Of a DNA stretch of 64,000 nt, positions 1 through 9,032 are shown piece by piece. How positions within the stretch are numbered: the stretch's first letter is position 1; every line of letters begins with the position of its first letter. A program made the translations under genes and the position numbers. Location of the stretch: positions 11,293 to 75,292 of the forward strand of contig CAZSMC010000014.1 of assembly GCA_964607755.1 (NCBI GenBank). Reading direction: 5' to 3'. Origin of the DNA: CAZSMC01 sp964607755. GTDB taxonomy: Bacteria; Zhuqueibacterota; Zhuqueibacteria; Residuimicrobiales; Krinioviventaceae. The notes under the pieces were generated by a model. That model ran no database searches and was not told the DNA's origin. It worked only from the letters and a program-made list of their open reading frames with translations.

Positions 1-1025
1 TAAAAGGTGACAGGGTATTAAAAGCCACTGCCAATCCCGGCTACCTGCATCGTGGTTTTGAAAAACTTATGGAACTCCGCAGTTGGATTCAGAATTTCCC
101 TATGGTCTGCCGGATAAATGTAGTCGAACCGGATTCAATGGAAATGGTCTATGCAATGGGCGTTGAGAAATTGGCAGGGATTGAAGTTCCGGAAAGAGCA
201 CAGTTCATCAGGAGCATTTATCTGGAGCTTGCCAGAGTGGGCTCTCATCTTTTTGGCTTGTGGGCGTATGCCAACATGCTGGGATTTGATACAGTGGCGC
301 AATGGGCGATGTATCATCGCGATCTGGTGTTAGACCTGTTTGAAGAACTGACCGGTGGCAGGGTGTATCACATTTACATCTGGCCAGGCGGGGTGCGCAG
401 AGATTTCCCCAAAGGATTTAAGGATAAAATCGTCAATACCCTTCATTCAATCGGCGGCTGCGTTCCGGATTATGATAATACATTTTTCAACAACCGTCTG
501 TTTTATAACCGCGCTAAAGGAATCGGAACTGTAACGCGAGATGAAGCACTCGACATGGGCGGAACGGGCCAGGTCTTGCGAGCCACTGGAATGAAATATG
601 ATATCCGCAAAGTGGAACCGTACGCCGCTTACGATAAGGTACCCTGGAACGTGCCCACGCGTGAGGATGGTGACGCGTACTCCAGGATTTGGGTGGTTCG
701 TGACGAGATGATCGAAAGTGTGCACATGATTTTCAAATTACTCGAAGCCATGCCTGAAGGAAAAGTCTACAACCGGATTCCCAATCCGTTCAAGTGGACC
801 ATTCCTCAAAATGAAGCCTATGTTCGCTGTGAGTCTTCTCGCGGAGAGCTGGGACTTTATATAGTCAGCAATGGCGGAGATAAACCTTATCGAGTCCACT
901 TTCGCACCCCTTCCTATCCGCATGGTTTGACCGTGCTGGAAAAAGCGCTGGAAAACGCCAGCATCGCCGATGTGGGCAATATCATGATCAGCTTGTATGT
1001 CGTGGCTCCTGAAATTGACAGATAA
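1..1025 (+). CDS. nuoD: NADH-quinone oxidoreductase subunit D (NuoD, 49 kDa type), 5' end outside window
   Basis: The gene is already open at the window edge: the frame starting at base 3 reads KGDRVLKATANPGYLHRGFE before the first ATG at 69, so the true start lies upstream. Family signatures are the GYLHRGFEKLME segment, EKLAGIEVPERAQ, FEELTGGR and PGGVRRD. The C-terminus ends in EIDR, as is usual for NuoD. The subunit sits in the peripheral arm of complex I and helps form the quinone site. The cysteine pairs that bind nickel in related [NiFe] hydrogenases are absent: the equivalent regions read VCRINVVEP and VRCESSRGE. This is therefore a Nuo-type subunit and not a hydrogenase large subunit. 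It is followed after 27 bases by a fused NuoI-like gene. Confidence 0.93.
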   Translation, partial: KGDRVLKATANPGYLHRGFEKLMELRSWIQNFPMVCRINVVEPDSMEMVYAMGVEKLAGIEVPERAQFIRSIYLELARVGSHLFGLWAYANMLGFDTVAQWAMYHRDLVLDLFEELTGGRVYHIYIWPGGVRRDFPKGFKDKIVNTLHSIGGCVPDYDNTFFNNRLFYNRAKGIGTVTRDEALDMGGTGQVLRATGMKYDIRKVEPYAAYDKVPWNVPTREDGDAYSRIWVVRDEMIESVHMIFKLLEAMPEGKVYNRIPNPFKWTIPQNEAYVRCESSRGELGLYIVSNGGDKPYRVHFRTPSYPHGLTVLEKALENASIADVGNIMISLYVVAPEIDR

Positions 1026-1052
1026 CCGAAATGCGAAAAGGAATATAAAAAA

Positions 1053-2924
1053 ATGGCAAAACCAAGTTTAACAAGTCCATTAAAATCTGCACGATTTCTC
1101 TTCAAGAAACCCAAAACGTTGCGATATCCGTTTGAGCTGAAGGAGCCTGCGCAAAGATACCGCGGTTTTCATCTCAATGATTGGGACAAATGTACGGGAT
1201 GCGGTAACTGTGCCGACATTTGTCCAAATGAGGCAATCAATATGGTTGAGATCGCCGAGCTGGCATCCAAGCCAGGCGAGAAAAACGAGCGCCCGGAATT
1301 GGACTATGGCCGCTGTTGTTTTTGTGGCTTGTGCGTTGATATTTGTCCGCCGGGTTCTTTACGGCTTTCCAGAGATTATTTTCATATCCATTTTGATCCC
1401 AATACGTTCGTCTTTCTACCCAAGGACGAAAAGTCGGAAAAGGAGAAATTTCTCCCTGCAGAGAAATATTCTGTGCTAAAAGCAAGTCTGTCTCATCGCA
1501 AAGAAAATTACGAAGGATTTGTTTCTGACCTTGATTATACTTTGTTCGAGCCTGAGCGGGTAACAATGCCTGAAGTCGAACCCGAGAAAAGGAAACTCTC
1601 CTTCATCGAGCAGGTCATTGGATATAATCACGAAGAAGCAAAAAAAGAGGCGTCACGGTGTCTGGAGTGTAAATTGTGCGAAGAAGCCTGTCCGGCTCAT
1701 CTCAAAATATCAGAATACATCCAGGCCATTTATGAGGATAAACCTGACGAGTCTCTGCGCAAGATTTTTGAGGATAATCCAATTCCATCCATTTGTGGAC
1801 GGATTTGCATGAAGCATTGTGAAGATGCGTGCTCGTTGCGGTTAAGAGGTGAACCTCTGGCTATCAGGTGGCTGAAGCGCTATGTGGCTGATACAATTCA
1901 GGATTATAAATCAGCGCTGGAGCAAAAGCCTGCCGCATCTTCCGGCAATAAAGTGGCAGTGATTGGAGCGGGACCCGGTGGACTGTCAGTTGCTTATTTT
2001 CTGACCTTGAAAGGTCATCAGGTGGTGGTGTTCGACGAGCTAACCAGTGGCGGCGGCATGATACGCATCGGACCGCCTCTTTACCGGCTCCCCCTTGAAA
2101 GCATCGATAAAGATGTGAATTATATTGCTTCTCTGGGAGCTGAGTTTAAATTTAATACAAAAGTGGGGCGAGATGTTTTATTTAAGGATATTTTAAACGA
2201 CTATGATGCCGTTTATCTGGGGATTGGCACTACTGCAAGTCGTTCTACAAAGGTTAAAAATTCTGAAAAGTGTTTCCTGGCCCTCGATTTTCTAAAAGAC
2301 AATAAAATCGGAACACTACGAAAAGTCGATAAAAATGTCATTGTCATCGGTGGGGGCAATGTCGCCATGGATGTAGCCAGAGAGGCGTTGCGGCTCCAGC
2401 ACATGCAGCATGAACATAATCAAGTGGTTACAAAGACAGTTTCTCTGGAGGATTGGGATGAGATGCCAGCTACAGAAGAGGAAATTGAAGAAGCCAAGGC
2501 AGAAGGCATCCAGTTCAATCTGGCGTGGGGACCGAAAGAAGTTGTGCTTGACAATGATGGTAACATTAAAGGCCTGCTCTGCCAAAAAGTAAAATCGGTG
2601 TTTGATGAACAAGGCCGATTTGCCCCAACATTTTATAAAGATAAAGAGATGTTTTTAAAAGGCGACATGATCATTGAGGCGATTGGCCAGGCACCGGATT
2701 TTTCATTCCTACCCAAAAAACTTTTTGATACGCTGAAATTCACTTCCAGACGGAAAGTAGCGGTGGATGAAAATGGCATGACGTCGATTCCAGGTGTGTT
2801 TGCTGGAGGTGATATTGTAAATATAAATCTGGACGCTATCACTGCCATAGCCGATGCAAAAATCGCGTCAGAAGGGATTGATAAATTCGTTAAAAGAAAA
2901 GGCAATTTCAATTTTAAAAATTGA
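1053..2924 (+). CDS. NuoI-like 2x[4Fe-4S] ferredoxin fused to GltD-type FAD/NAD(P)H oxidoreductase
   Basis: This 623-residue protein has three parts. Residues 40-110 are a NuoI-type double [4Fe-4S] ferredoxin with cysteines C47, C50, C53, C57 and C88, C91, C94, C98. Residues of roughly 190-285 form the Cys-rich helical domain found at the N-terminus of glutamate synthase small subunits (CLECKLCEEACP, then CGRICMKHCEDAC). From about residue 300 there is a two-dinucleotide flavoprotein with GAGPGG for FAD, GGGNVAMD for NAD(P)H and a late GVFAGGD motif. In a normal complex I operon nuoI encodes only the ferredoxin and electrons arrive through NuoEFG. Here the ferredoxin carries its own pyridine-nucleotide oxidoreductase, which could act as the electron input for the upstream NuoD. 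That role is inference; the domains are clear. Confidence 0.88.
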   Translation: MAKPSLTSPLKSARFLFKKPKTLRYPFELKEPAQRYRGFHLNDWDKCTGCGNCADICPNEAINMVEIAELASKPGEKNERPELDYGRCCFCGLCVDICPPGSLRLSRDYFHIHFDPNTFVFLPKDEKSEKEKFLPAEKYSVLKASLSHRKENYEGFVSDLDYTLFEPERVTMPEVEPEKRKLSFIEQVIGYNHEEAKKEASRCLECKLCEEACPAHLKISEYIQAIYEDKPDESLRKIFEDNPIPSICGRICMKHCEDACSLRLRGEPLAIRWLKRYVADTIQDYKSALEQKPAASSGNKVAVIGAGPGGLSVAYFLTLKGHQVVVFDELTSGGGMIRIGPPLYRLPLESIDKDVNYIASLGAEFKFNTKVGRDVLFKDILNDYDAVYLGIGTTASRSTKVKNSEKCFLALDFLKDNKIGTLRKVDKNVIVIGGGNVAMDVAREALRLQHMQHEHNQVVTKTVSLEDWDEMPATEEEIEEAKAEGIQFNLAWGPKEVVLDNDGNIKGLLCQKVKSVFDEQGRFAPTFYKDKEMFLKGDMIIEAIGQAPDFSFLPKKLFDTLKFTSRRKVAVDENGMTSIPGVFAGGDIVNINLDAITAIADAKIASEGIDKFVKRKGNFNFKN

Positions 2925-3044
2925 TTGCTGGAAATATTTTGAATTTTCGTTAGACTCTCAATAGAAACAAGTATCCTTCCAATTCATTCCACGTTGGCGA
3001 AACCAGTTGACTCAAAATAAAATGTAACCAAAATATAATTATTT

Positions 3045-3088
3045 TTAGACTTGATTTTTATTTGATATTTTATTAACATCAAGACTAA
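3045..3088 (+). promoter_or_regulatory. Inverted-repeat operator candidate upstream of the His-rich/TonB genes
   Basis: TTAGACTTGAT (3045-3055) and ATCAAGACTAA (3078-3088) form an 11-base inverted repeat with one mismatch and a 22-base AT-rich spacer. It lies just before the start of the His-rich membrane protein. Position and symmetry suggest a regulator site, possibly metal-responsive given the downstream genes. The regulator is not identifiable from the sequence, and the site does not match the Fur consensus. Confidence 0.4.
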
Positions 3089-3099
3089 TAAAAAAAGGA

Positions 3100-3486
3100 A
3101 TGTTGATCATTAATATCAAATATAATAAAATAATTGCCTTTATAATTCTCCTATTATTTTTATGGGTGAATTATAACATCTATTTTAACAGCCATTATCA
3201 TATTGGAGAAAATGGTCAAATTATTCTTCATGCCCATCCTGTTCAAAAAACAAGTCAGAACTCATCAGAGCATCATCATACCCGTAACGAATTCATCCTT
3301 CTTCATATTCTTTATGTAACATTTTCCTTTGTTCTGTTGTTCATTATACTATTCTTTTTTATTCTCGAACGAGAAAAAGTTTTATCAAGTAAATCTTGCC
3401 ATCTTTATCTGCCATTCACTAAAGATGGACTTTCGATTCGAGCCCCGCCTTTTCTATTCACAAAAATTTCAATTTCTTGTCCCTAG
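3100..3486 (+). CDS. Small histidine-rich membrane protein preceding a TonB receptor
   Basis: The 128-residue protein has one hydrophobic helix near residues 10-28 and a second near 72-92. Between them is a His-rich extracytoplasmic loop (HYHIGENGQ, LHAHPVQK, then EHHHTRNE). The histidine spacing suggests binding of a transition metal. I know similar short His-rich membrane proteins next to TonB receptors in Bacteroidetes-type genomes, without an assigned function. The GGA that could serve as ribosome binding site directly abuts the ATG at 3100, so the real start may be the TTG at 3103 or slightly later. The end of the protein (after about residue 100) is basic and unlike a typical tail, so a frameshift near the 3' end is possible. 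From 3487 to 3749 I see no convincing gene. Confidence 0.6.
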   Translation: MLIINIKYNKIIAFIILLLFLWVNYNIYFNSHYHIGENGQIILHAHPVQKTSQNSSEHHHTRNEFILLHILYVTFSFVLLFIILFFFILEREKVLSSKSCHLYLPFTKDGLSIRAPPFLFTKISISCP

Positions 3487-3749
3487 TAGAGTGCGAAATC
3501 TTCAGCACTTTTGGCATTTAACATTTGGAGAAAAATTTATTCTGTGACGTGGTTTTTCTTTGCTTTTAAAAACGCTCACGGATATAAACTTTCTCCAAGT
3601 GGCAAAAACAATATGACAAAGCGACAAGCAGATTATCATGAGATCATCCAGACCGTTAAGCGATCAAATTTGTTCTTCACGTTAACAAGCTTATTCCTTA
3701 TCAAACCAAAGCCATAGTTTTAATCTATACCATTATATGAAAGGTTAAT

Positions 3750-6050
3750 ATGATGAAAAAAATACATATTCTATTAATATTAATATTTGTTATATATGCA
3801 AGTTTATTGCAGAGCAATCCAGCCACCTCAATCATAGAAGGCACTGTCATAGATGCTGAAACAAAAGAAACATTGCCCGCTGTCAATGTTATGGTTGCAC
3901 ACAGTAATATAGGTGCTGCTACCGACAAGAGCGGTCGTTACCGAATAGGAAATATACCACCAGGAGAGGTTCACTTAATCGTCACCATGATGGGATACAA
4001 AAAAGAAAATAGAACGGTTACTGTTGAACCTGATCAGAAAATTACAGTTAATTTTGCACTTGAATCGACTGTTTTGGAAATGGGGTCTGTCGTTATCACC
4101 GGCACAGCAACACCTCATCTTATAACAGACACGCCGGTGCGGACCGAAGTTATCCCCCGAAGATCGATTGAACGTAAACAGGCAACAAATTTAGCTGAAG
4201 CGCTCAGTTTTCATACCGGTATTCGAGTCGAGAACAATTGTCAAAATTGCAATTTTTCCCAGGTCAGGATTTTAGGCATGGGTGGTAAATATTCTCAGAT
4301 TTTGATTGACGGCGATCCGGTCATTAGTAGCCTGGCAAGTGTCTATGGCCTTGAGCATTTTCCCGAAGAGATGGTTGATCAAATTGAAATTGTTAAAGGG
4401 GGGGGTTCTGCGTTGTACGGCTCCGGAGCCGTTGCCGGGGTCATTAACATGATCACGCGCCGCCCCATAACCAATCAAGTTCGCATAAAATATCTCGGTC
4501 ATTCCACTAAAGGTCAACCAGACCAGCACGTTGGTGCCGTCGCCGAGACGGTTAACGACACTGGTACTTCCGGGGCTTATGTTTTTGGCTCTTTTCGAAA
4601 ACGGGCTCCGTATGACCACAACGGAGACGGATTCAGCGAACTTGGAGAATTAAAGCACGAATCCATGGGCCTCAAGTGGTATTACAAACCATTCGAAGAG
4701 TCGGAGTTTCTGGCTTCATTTCACAGAATACATGAGGAACGGCGAGGCGGCAACAAGTTTGGACGTCCGGTCCATGAGGCGGACATTGCTGAATGGATTG
4801 AACACTGGCGTTCCGGCGGCACAGTTCGTTGGCAACACAGACCTTATCTACTATTCGACTATAAAATTTATTATTCGTTCTCATTTGAAAATCGCACATC
4901 CTATTATGGAGGACGTGATGGGGATTCACCAGAGGATCAGTTAGAGGCATTGAATTACTATGGCAGAACGAAAAATCCCCTTCATATCGGAGGGTTCCAG
5001 GCAAATTATCATGCGCGAAAACATCTCTTGACAGCGGGTGTACAGCATAAAAGTGATGATATTATGGACAAGACAGCGGCAGAGACTCCCTATCATCTCG
5101 ATAAAGTATACACAACGACCGGTCTTTTTCTGCAAGATAACCTCCATGTTGGTCACCAAGAAAAGTTCGAATTTGTCATTGGTGCTCGGCTCGATAAACA
5201 CTCTGAATTGGCCGAGTGGATTTTGAGTCCCAGATTCATTGCAAAATTTAACGCGGGCAAGGGATTTTTACTTCGAGCGGCTTATTCTACCGGATTTAAG
5301 CCGCCGCAAACTTATAATGAGGACCTGCATCTATGCGGTGTTGAGGGAGATCAGCGTATTATTCGAAATGCTCCGGATTTGAAAGAAGAAAGGAGCAACA
5401 CACTCAGCACGGGCATGGAATATAAAGGTAAAATAAATGGCATCCCGGCGTTATTTTCTGTTATGGTGTTCCGCACACGCCTGAATGATTCTTTTACCGA
5501 ACAGTTTGTTGCCAAATCTGGCAGCATTGAAAGATGGCAACGAGTGAACAGCGACGGAGCTCAAGTGAGAGGAGCGGAACTGGATGTGGGCATCCAGCCT
5601 GTTTCCGGATTCCGAATAAGAGGAGGTCTTACCTTTAAAAAAAGCCGATATGACAGTCCCCATGAAGACTTTGGGACAAAAAATTTCCTCCGAACCCCTG
5701 ATTTGACCGGCAACCTTCGGCTCAACTTTTTTCCGACGGAACGCATTGATTGTTTTATCAGAGGAGATTATATTGGTCAAGCTGAAGTTCCGCATGAGGT
5801 CGTTGTTGAAGGACAGGAGAACCCGGATTTAATCCTGGAAAAAAGTCAAAGCTTTTTACAACTCGATCTCGGTATTATTTATCAATTACCACTGAACAAT
5901 GGACTTGATACCAAAATAAATACTGGTGTTAAAAATGTGACAAATTCTTTTCAAAACGATTTGGATACAGGGCCGGATCGAGACCCGGCTTTTATCTATG
6001 GTCCTATCCGTCCAAGAACATTCTACTTTGGTTTGGAGACCACATTTTAA
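3750..6050 (+). CDS. TonB-dependent outer-membrane receptor with carboxypeptidase-like regulatory domain
   Basis: The 766-residue protein starts with a Sec signal (hydrophobic residues 5-20). A carboxypeptidase D-regulatory-like beta domain follows (about 27-110, SIIEGTVIDAETKETLPAVN), then a plug domain (about 125-235, with QILIDGDPV and EIVKGGGSALYGSGAVAGVI), and a 22-strand-type beta-barrel ends in the aromatic residue F. Such receptors take up scarce ligands across the outer membrane using TonB energy. The plug contains the loop ENNCQNCNFSQ; Cys-Gln-Asn-Cys loops like this are seen in receptors of the metal/cobalamin-like groups, so a metal substrate is plausible. The upstream His-rich protein supports that idea. 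The start has an AAAGG ribosome site 6 bases ahead. A strong hairpin follows the stop. Confidence 0.92.
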   Translation: MMKKIHILLILIFVIYASLLQSNPATSIIEGTVIDAETKETLPAVNVMVAHSNIGAATDKSGRYRIGNIPPGEVHLIVTMMGYKKENRTVTVEPDQKITVNFALESTVLEMGSVVITGTATPHLITDTPVRTEVIPRRSIERKQATNLAEALSFHTGIRVENNCQNCNFSQVRILGMGGKYSQILIDGDPVISSLASVYGLEHFPEEMVDQIEIVKGGGSALYGSGAVAGVINMITRRPITNQVRIKYLGHSTKGQPDQHVGAVAETVNDTGTSGAYVFGSFRKRAPYDHNGDGFSELGELKHESMGLKWYYKPFEESEFLASFHRIHEERRGGNKFGRPVHEADIAEWIEHWRSGGTVRWQHRPYLLFDYKIYYSFSFENRTSYYGGRDGDSPEDQLEALNYYGRTKNPLHIGGFQANYHARKHLLTAGVQHKSDDIMDKTAAETPYHLDKVYTTTGLFLQDNLHVGHQEKFEFVIGARLDKHSELAEWILSPRFIAKFNAGKGFLLRAAYSTGFKPPQTYNEDLHLCGVEGDQRIIRNAPDLKEERSNTLSTGMEYKGKINGIPALFSVMVFRTRLNDSFTEQFVAKSGSIERWQRVNSDGAQVRGAELDVGIQPVSGFRIRGGLTFKKSRYDSPHEDFGTKNFLRTPDLTGNLRLNFFPTERIDCFIRGDYIGQAEVPHEVVVEGQENPDLILEKSQSFLQLDLGIIYQLPLNNGLDTKINTGVKNVTNSFQNDLDTGPDRDPAFIYGPIRPRTFYFGLETTF

Positions 6051-6060
6051 TACATATTTC

Positions 6061-6104
6061 GACGCTCCGGATTCGCATTGAAAACCGGAGCGTCGTTATT
6101 TATC
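6061..6104 (+). terminator. Rho-independent-type terminator after the TonB receptor
   Basis: GACGCTCCGG (6061-6070) and CCGGAGCGTC (6085-6094) are perfect reverse complements around a 14-base loop, followed by GTTATTTATC. The stem begins 10 bases after the receptor stop. The T-tract is interrupted, so termination may be partial. The position between convergent units fits a terminator. Confidence 0.75.
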
Positions 6105-6202
6105 AATACCCAAAAAACCACATGGTATTTTACAAAATTTGAAATAGATTCTGTATTCCGTAAGGATATTATTTCTTCATCACCAAACTTCTCGCTATGT
6201 AG

Positions 6203-8050
6203 TCATCCCGTTTGAAAACATTTTTCCCTTATTGATTCCCACATCGTCTTGATTTCCTGACTAATCTTTCCGTCCGTATACTCGACAACCGACAATCCTT
6301 TGACCTGGGCTTTGGTGATATTTTTATCAAAAGGCAGCATCCCAATAAAGTCCACGTCCTGGTGGCGAACAATTTTTTGTATCTCTTTTGCTTTTTCCAC
6401 ATTTAAATCATATTTATTTACAATCACACCGGCACGGATACCAAAAAACTGAATAACTTTTAAAACGCGTTTCAGATCATGAATGCCGGATACTGTCGGC
6501 TCGGTCACGACTGCAGCATAGTCCGCGCCTGTTAACGATGCAATGACCGGACATCCCGTTCCTGGCGAGCCATCAATAATTGATTCTCGTAAATTCACTT
6601 TCTGTGCCAGGTTCTCCTTGTTATTTCTTACGAGTGTCACCAATTTACCAGAATTTTCTTCAGCAATTCCGAGTTTGGCGTGGCTCATGGGGCCAAAACG
6701 TGTTTCGGACACGTACCATTCGCCATTAACCGCGGGCTCACACTTTACAGCATTTTCCGTACAAACCAAAGCACACACCCCACAGCCTTCACATGTCATA
6801 TCATCAATAGAATAAACTATTTTGTCATTATAAAGTGATTCCTGGATCGCCTCAAACCGGCATGAATGTAAGCAATCTCCGCACCCTGTGCATTTATCAG
6901 GATCAATTTTACAACTGTCGCTACCACTAAAAAGTCCTTTTTCCTCAATTCGTGGTTTTAGTACAAGATGGAGATCGGCTGCATCGACGTCACAATCGGC
7001 AATCGTCATGTTCTTATCCAACGCACAAAAACTGGCCACCAGCGATGTTTTACCTGTTCCACCCTTTCCGCTGATCACCACCAGTTCCTCGGTTTTTCCG
7101 CCAGTAGTTTGGGGGACGACCCCCGTGTTTCCACAGGATTGTACAACTTGTTTTCCAAGCAAGGATGTTTTTTCTTTTTTTCTGACCGGTTGTTTTTCCT
7201 GGGCGCGCTCAACAACTTTTTGTGAAATATGTGCAAACAAATCTCGATACTTTGGCAGCTTATCGACCACAAGATGTCCAATAGAGTAGCTTTCAGCAAT
7301 ATGTCGATCATCCGGAATTTCTCCGATAATATCAAGAGAGGCATCTTGACAGTAGGTCTTCAAATCGTCGTTGAGATACTCAGCCCGATTAACCAAAACG
7401 ACAGGTTCGTGCCCCAACTCCCGGCACATATCGACAGCCAGCTTTAAATCATGGATTCCAAAAGGTGTCGGATCGGTTACCAACACGCAGAGATCAGCAT
7501 CCTTCACTGTTTCAACCACCGGACAGGCCGTGCCTGGCGATGAATCCAAAATGTTGATTCCCTCACCCACATAATCTTTCACTCTTTTTATAAGGCGCGG
7601 AGACATGCCGCCTTCGGCCGTCTCGAGCTCAGCGTAATGGAAACTAATTTGTCCGCTGTGACCGTGCCGTAATCGGCCAATTTTTCGTTGCTTTTCAATA
7701 ATCGCCTTTTCCGGACAAACGATTGTGCACGCACCGCAAATATGGCAAAGATTCTTAAAGAAAAGAGCCTTCCCGTTTACCATAGCAATGGCATTGTAAT
7801 GACAGGCTTGGGCACACCGACCACAGGCGGTGCATTTATCCTCATCAATACCAACAGGAGAAAGTAAGGTCACATCGCTTTCATGTTCAATTTGCGGTTT
7901 TAAAAAGAGGTGGCCGTTAGGTTCTTCTACATCGCAATCCAGATAGCGCACTTTCTGTCCTGCTTTTTCTAAACTTTTGGCCATATTTGTCGATAAAAAC
8001 GTTTTTCCGGTTCCGCCTTTACCGCTTGATATCGCAATTTTTAAAGTCAT
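6203..8050 (-). CDS. Tandem-fused MinD/Mrp-family ATPase with two inserted ferredoxin domains
   Basis: One 615-residue chain holds two complete copies of the MinD-superfamily ATPase with inserted ferredoxin (COG1149 type). Copy 1 has the deviant Walker A GKGGTGKT at residues 10-17 and [4Fe-4S] cysteines C73/76/79/83 and C102/105/108/112. Copy 2 has GKGGTGKT at 328-335 and cysteines C387/390/393/397 and C420/423/426/430. Each copy keeps the DSSPGT or DGSPGT switch motif and a late VTDPT or VTEPT motif. In most genomes the two ATPases are separate adjacent genes. They accompany COG1433 NifX-like proteins, as in the orange-protein operon of Desulfovibrio. A role in ATP-driven cluster assembly or transfer is inference from that association. 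This is the last gene of the minus-strand cluster and follows a 163-base leader with a small hairpin (CCATCT/AGATGG, 8121-8136). Confidence 0.9.
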   Translation of the reverse strand: MTLKIAISSGKGGTGKTFLSTNMAKSLEKAGQKVRYLDCDVEEPNGHLFLKPQIEHESDVTLLSPVGIDEDKCTACGRCAQACHYNAIAMVNGKALFFKNLCHICGACTIVCPEKAIIEKQRKIGRLRHGHSGQISFHYAELETAEGGMSPRLIKRVKDYVGEGINILDSSPGTACPVVETVKDADLCVLVTDPTPFGIHDLKLAVDMCRELGHEPVVLVNRAEYLNDDLKTYCQDASLDIIGEIPDDRHIAESYSIGHLVVDKLPKYRDLFAHISQKVVERAQEKQPVRKKEKTSLLGKQVVQSCGNTGVVPQTTGGKTEELVVISGKGGTGKTSLVASFCALDKNMTIADCDVDAADLHLVLKPRIEEKGLFSGSDSCKIDPDKCTGCGDCLHSCRFEAIQESLYNDKIVYSIDDMTCEGCGVCALVCTENAVKCEPAVNGEWYVSETRFGPMSHAKLGIAEENSGKLVTLVRNNKENLAQKVNLRESIIDGSPGTGCPVIASLTGADYAAVVTEPTVSGIHDLKRVLKVIQFFGIRAGVIVNKYDLNVEKAKEIQKIVRHQDVDFIGMLPFDKNITKAQVKGLSVVEYTDGKISQEIKTMWESIREKCFQTG

Positions 8051-8213
8051 GTGCTAATCCCTTTTCCTTTACTTTAGGTTCACTATATTAAATCGTTAAT
8101 ACTCAGGATTAATTATAAATCCATCTCAAAAGATGGGTTTACTAAACATGTGGTTTTCCTTTACAATTTTTTTATGCTAAAAATCACAAACTTGACTGAC
8201 CTTTTAAGGCTAT

Positions 8214-8993
8214 TTATCTGTTCTTTAATCGTTCATTCAGGCTTCCATCGGGAAGCATCCAATCCGGATGATAGTCGCCGTTCTCTTCTTTTTGATAGCG
8301 GATACAGTTCTGCCACAATCCTCTGCAGTACAATTCAATCCACTTTCGCTCCAGCCGGCCCTGTTCGTAGAAGCGTTTCATCGGACAACAGGCATACCAT
8401 TTACATTCATGTAAAAGTGTAGATAACTTTTTATAATTTTTAATAGCTTCAGATTCGAATTCAGGATGATACAGCATCGATGCCGGATGCGGTAGAGGAA
8501 AAATTTTCTGATTATCCGAAAAAACAAGCTGGCCATAAAGTGTAGAAAAATCCTGTCGTGCTGCCGGCGGATCAGCATCGTATTTTTCTAAAATCATCCG
8601 CGTTGCATAATATCCCAAAGGCACTATGACTTGTGGCTGGATGATGGATATTTCATCCTCCAAAAAATATCTGCAGGATTCAATTTCATCCATTTTAGGG
8701 CGCCGATTCTTTGGCAACATGCATTTGATCAAATTGGTCATATAGATTCTATTTCTTCGAATCTGAGCTGCCTTTAATAATTTGTTCAGAATACGACCGG
8801 AAGGACCGATAAACATTTTATCATGCTTGTCTTCTTCTTGACCCGGCGAAAGCGCAACCAGCATCAACCGGCTATCAACATCTCCCTCCCCGCACAAAAC
8901 ATTTGTGCGAGTGAGAGATAATCGACAGTTAGTGCACGTTTTCAGATGGGTGTTTAGTTTTTCAATCGCTTGTCTTTTATTTTTAAAACTCAT
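8214..8993 (-). CDS. Family 4-like uracil-DNA glycosylase with Cys-rich C-terminal extension
   Basis: The 259-residue protein carries the Fe-S uracil-DNA glycosylase core. Cluster cysteines are C20, C23, C91 and C107. The N-terminal active-site loop is LSPGQEEDKHDKMFIGPSG, and the second motif is PLPHPASM. The enzyme removes uracil from DNA in the first step of base excision repair. After about residue 200 there is an extra domain with Cys, Trp and Tyr spacing (CKWYACCPMKRFYEQG, then YCRGLWQNC and HPDWMLPDGSL). It does not belong to the glycosylase fold and looks like a small metal-binding module. The gene lies inside the NifX-like cluster between the HD protein and the MinD fusion. Whether this link is functional or simply positional cannot be read from the sequence. 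Confidence 0.85.
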   Translation of the reverse strand: MSFKNKRQAIEKLNTHLKTCTNCRLSLTRTNVLCGEGDVDSRLMLVALSPGQEEDKHDKMFIGPSGRILNKLLKAAQIRRNRIYMTNLIKCMLPKNRRPKMDEIESCRYFLEDEISIIQPQVIVPLGYYATRMILEKYDADPPAARQDFSTLYGQLVFSDNQKIFPLPHPASMLYHPEFESEAIKNYKKLSTLLHECKWYACCPMKRFYEQGRLERKWIELYCRGLWQNCIRYQKEENGDYHPDWMLPDGSLNERLKNR

Positions 8994-9032
8994 ATTCTGA
9001 ATTTTATCTGGGACGACCTCTTTGCAATCAAT

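Noticed and set aside
447..725. Open frames on the strand opposite to long genes, such as within nuoD, the TonB receptor and the sulfatases
   Set aside because: They follow the codon pattern of the real gene on the other strand and show no ribosome sites or domains.
1..1025. Possible [NiFe]-hydrogenase large subunit
   Set aside because: Nickel-binding Cys pairs are missing at both expected places; the sequence follows NuoD.
3511..3717. Open frame of 68 codons downstream of the His-rich gene
   Set aside because: No ribosome site, no family features and odd composition; more likely non-coding spacer.
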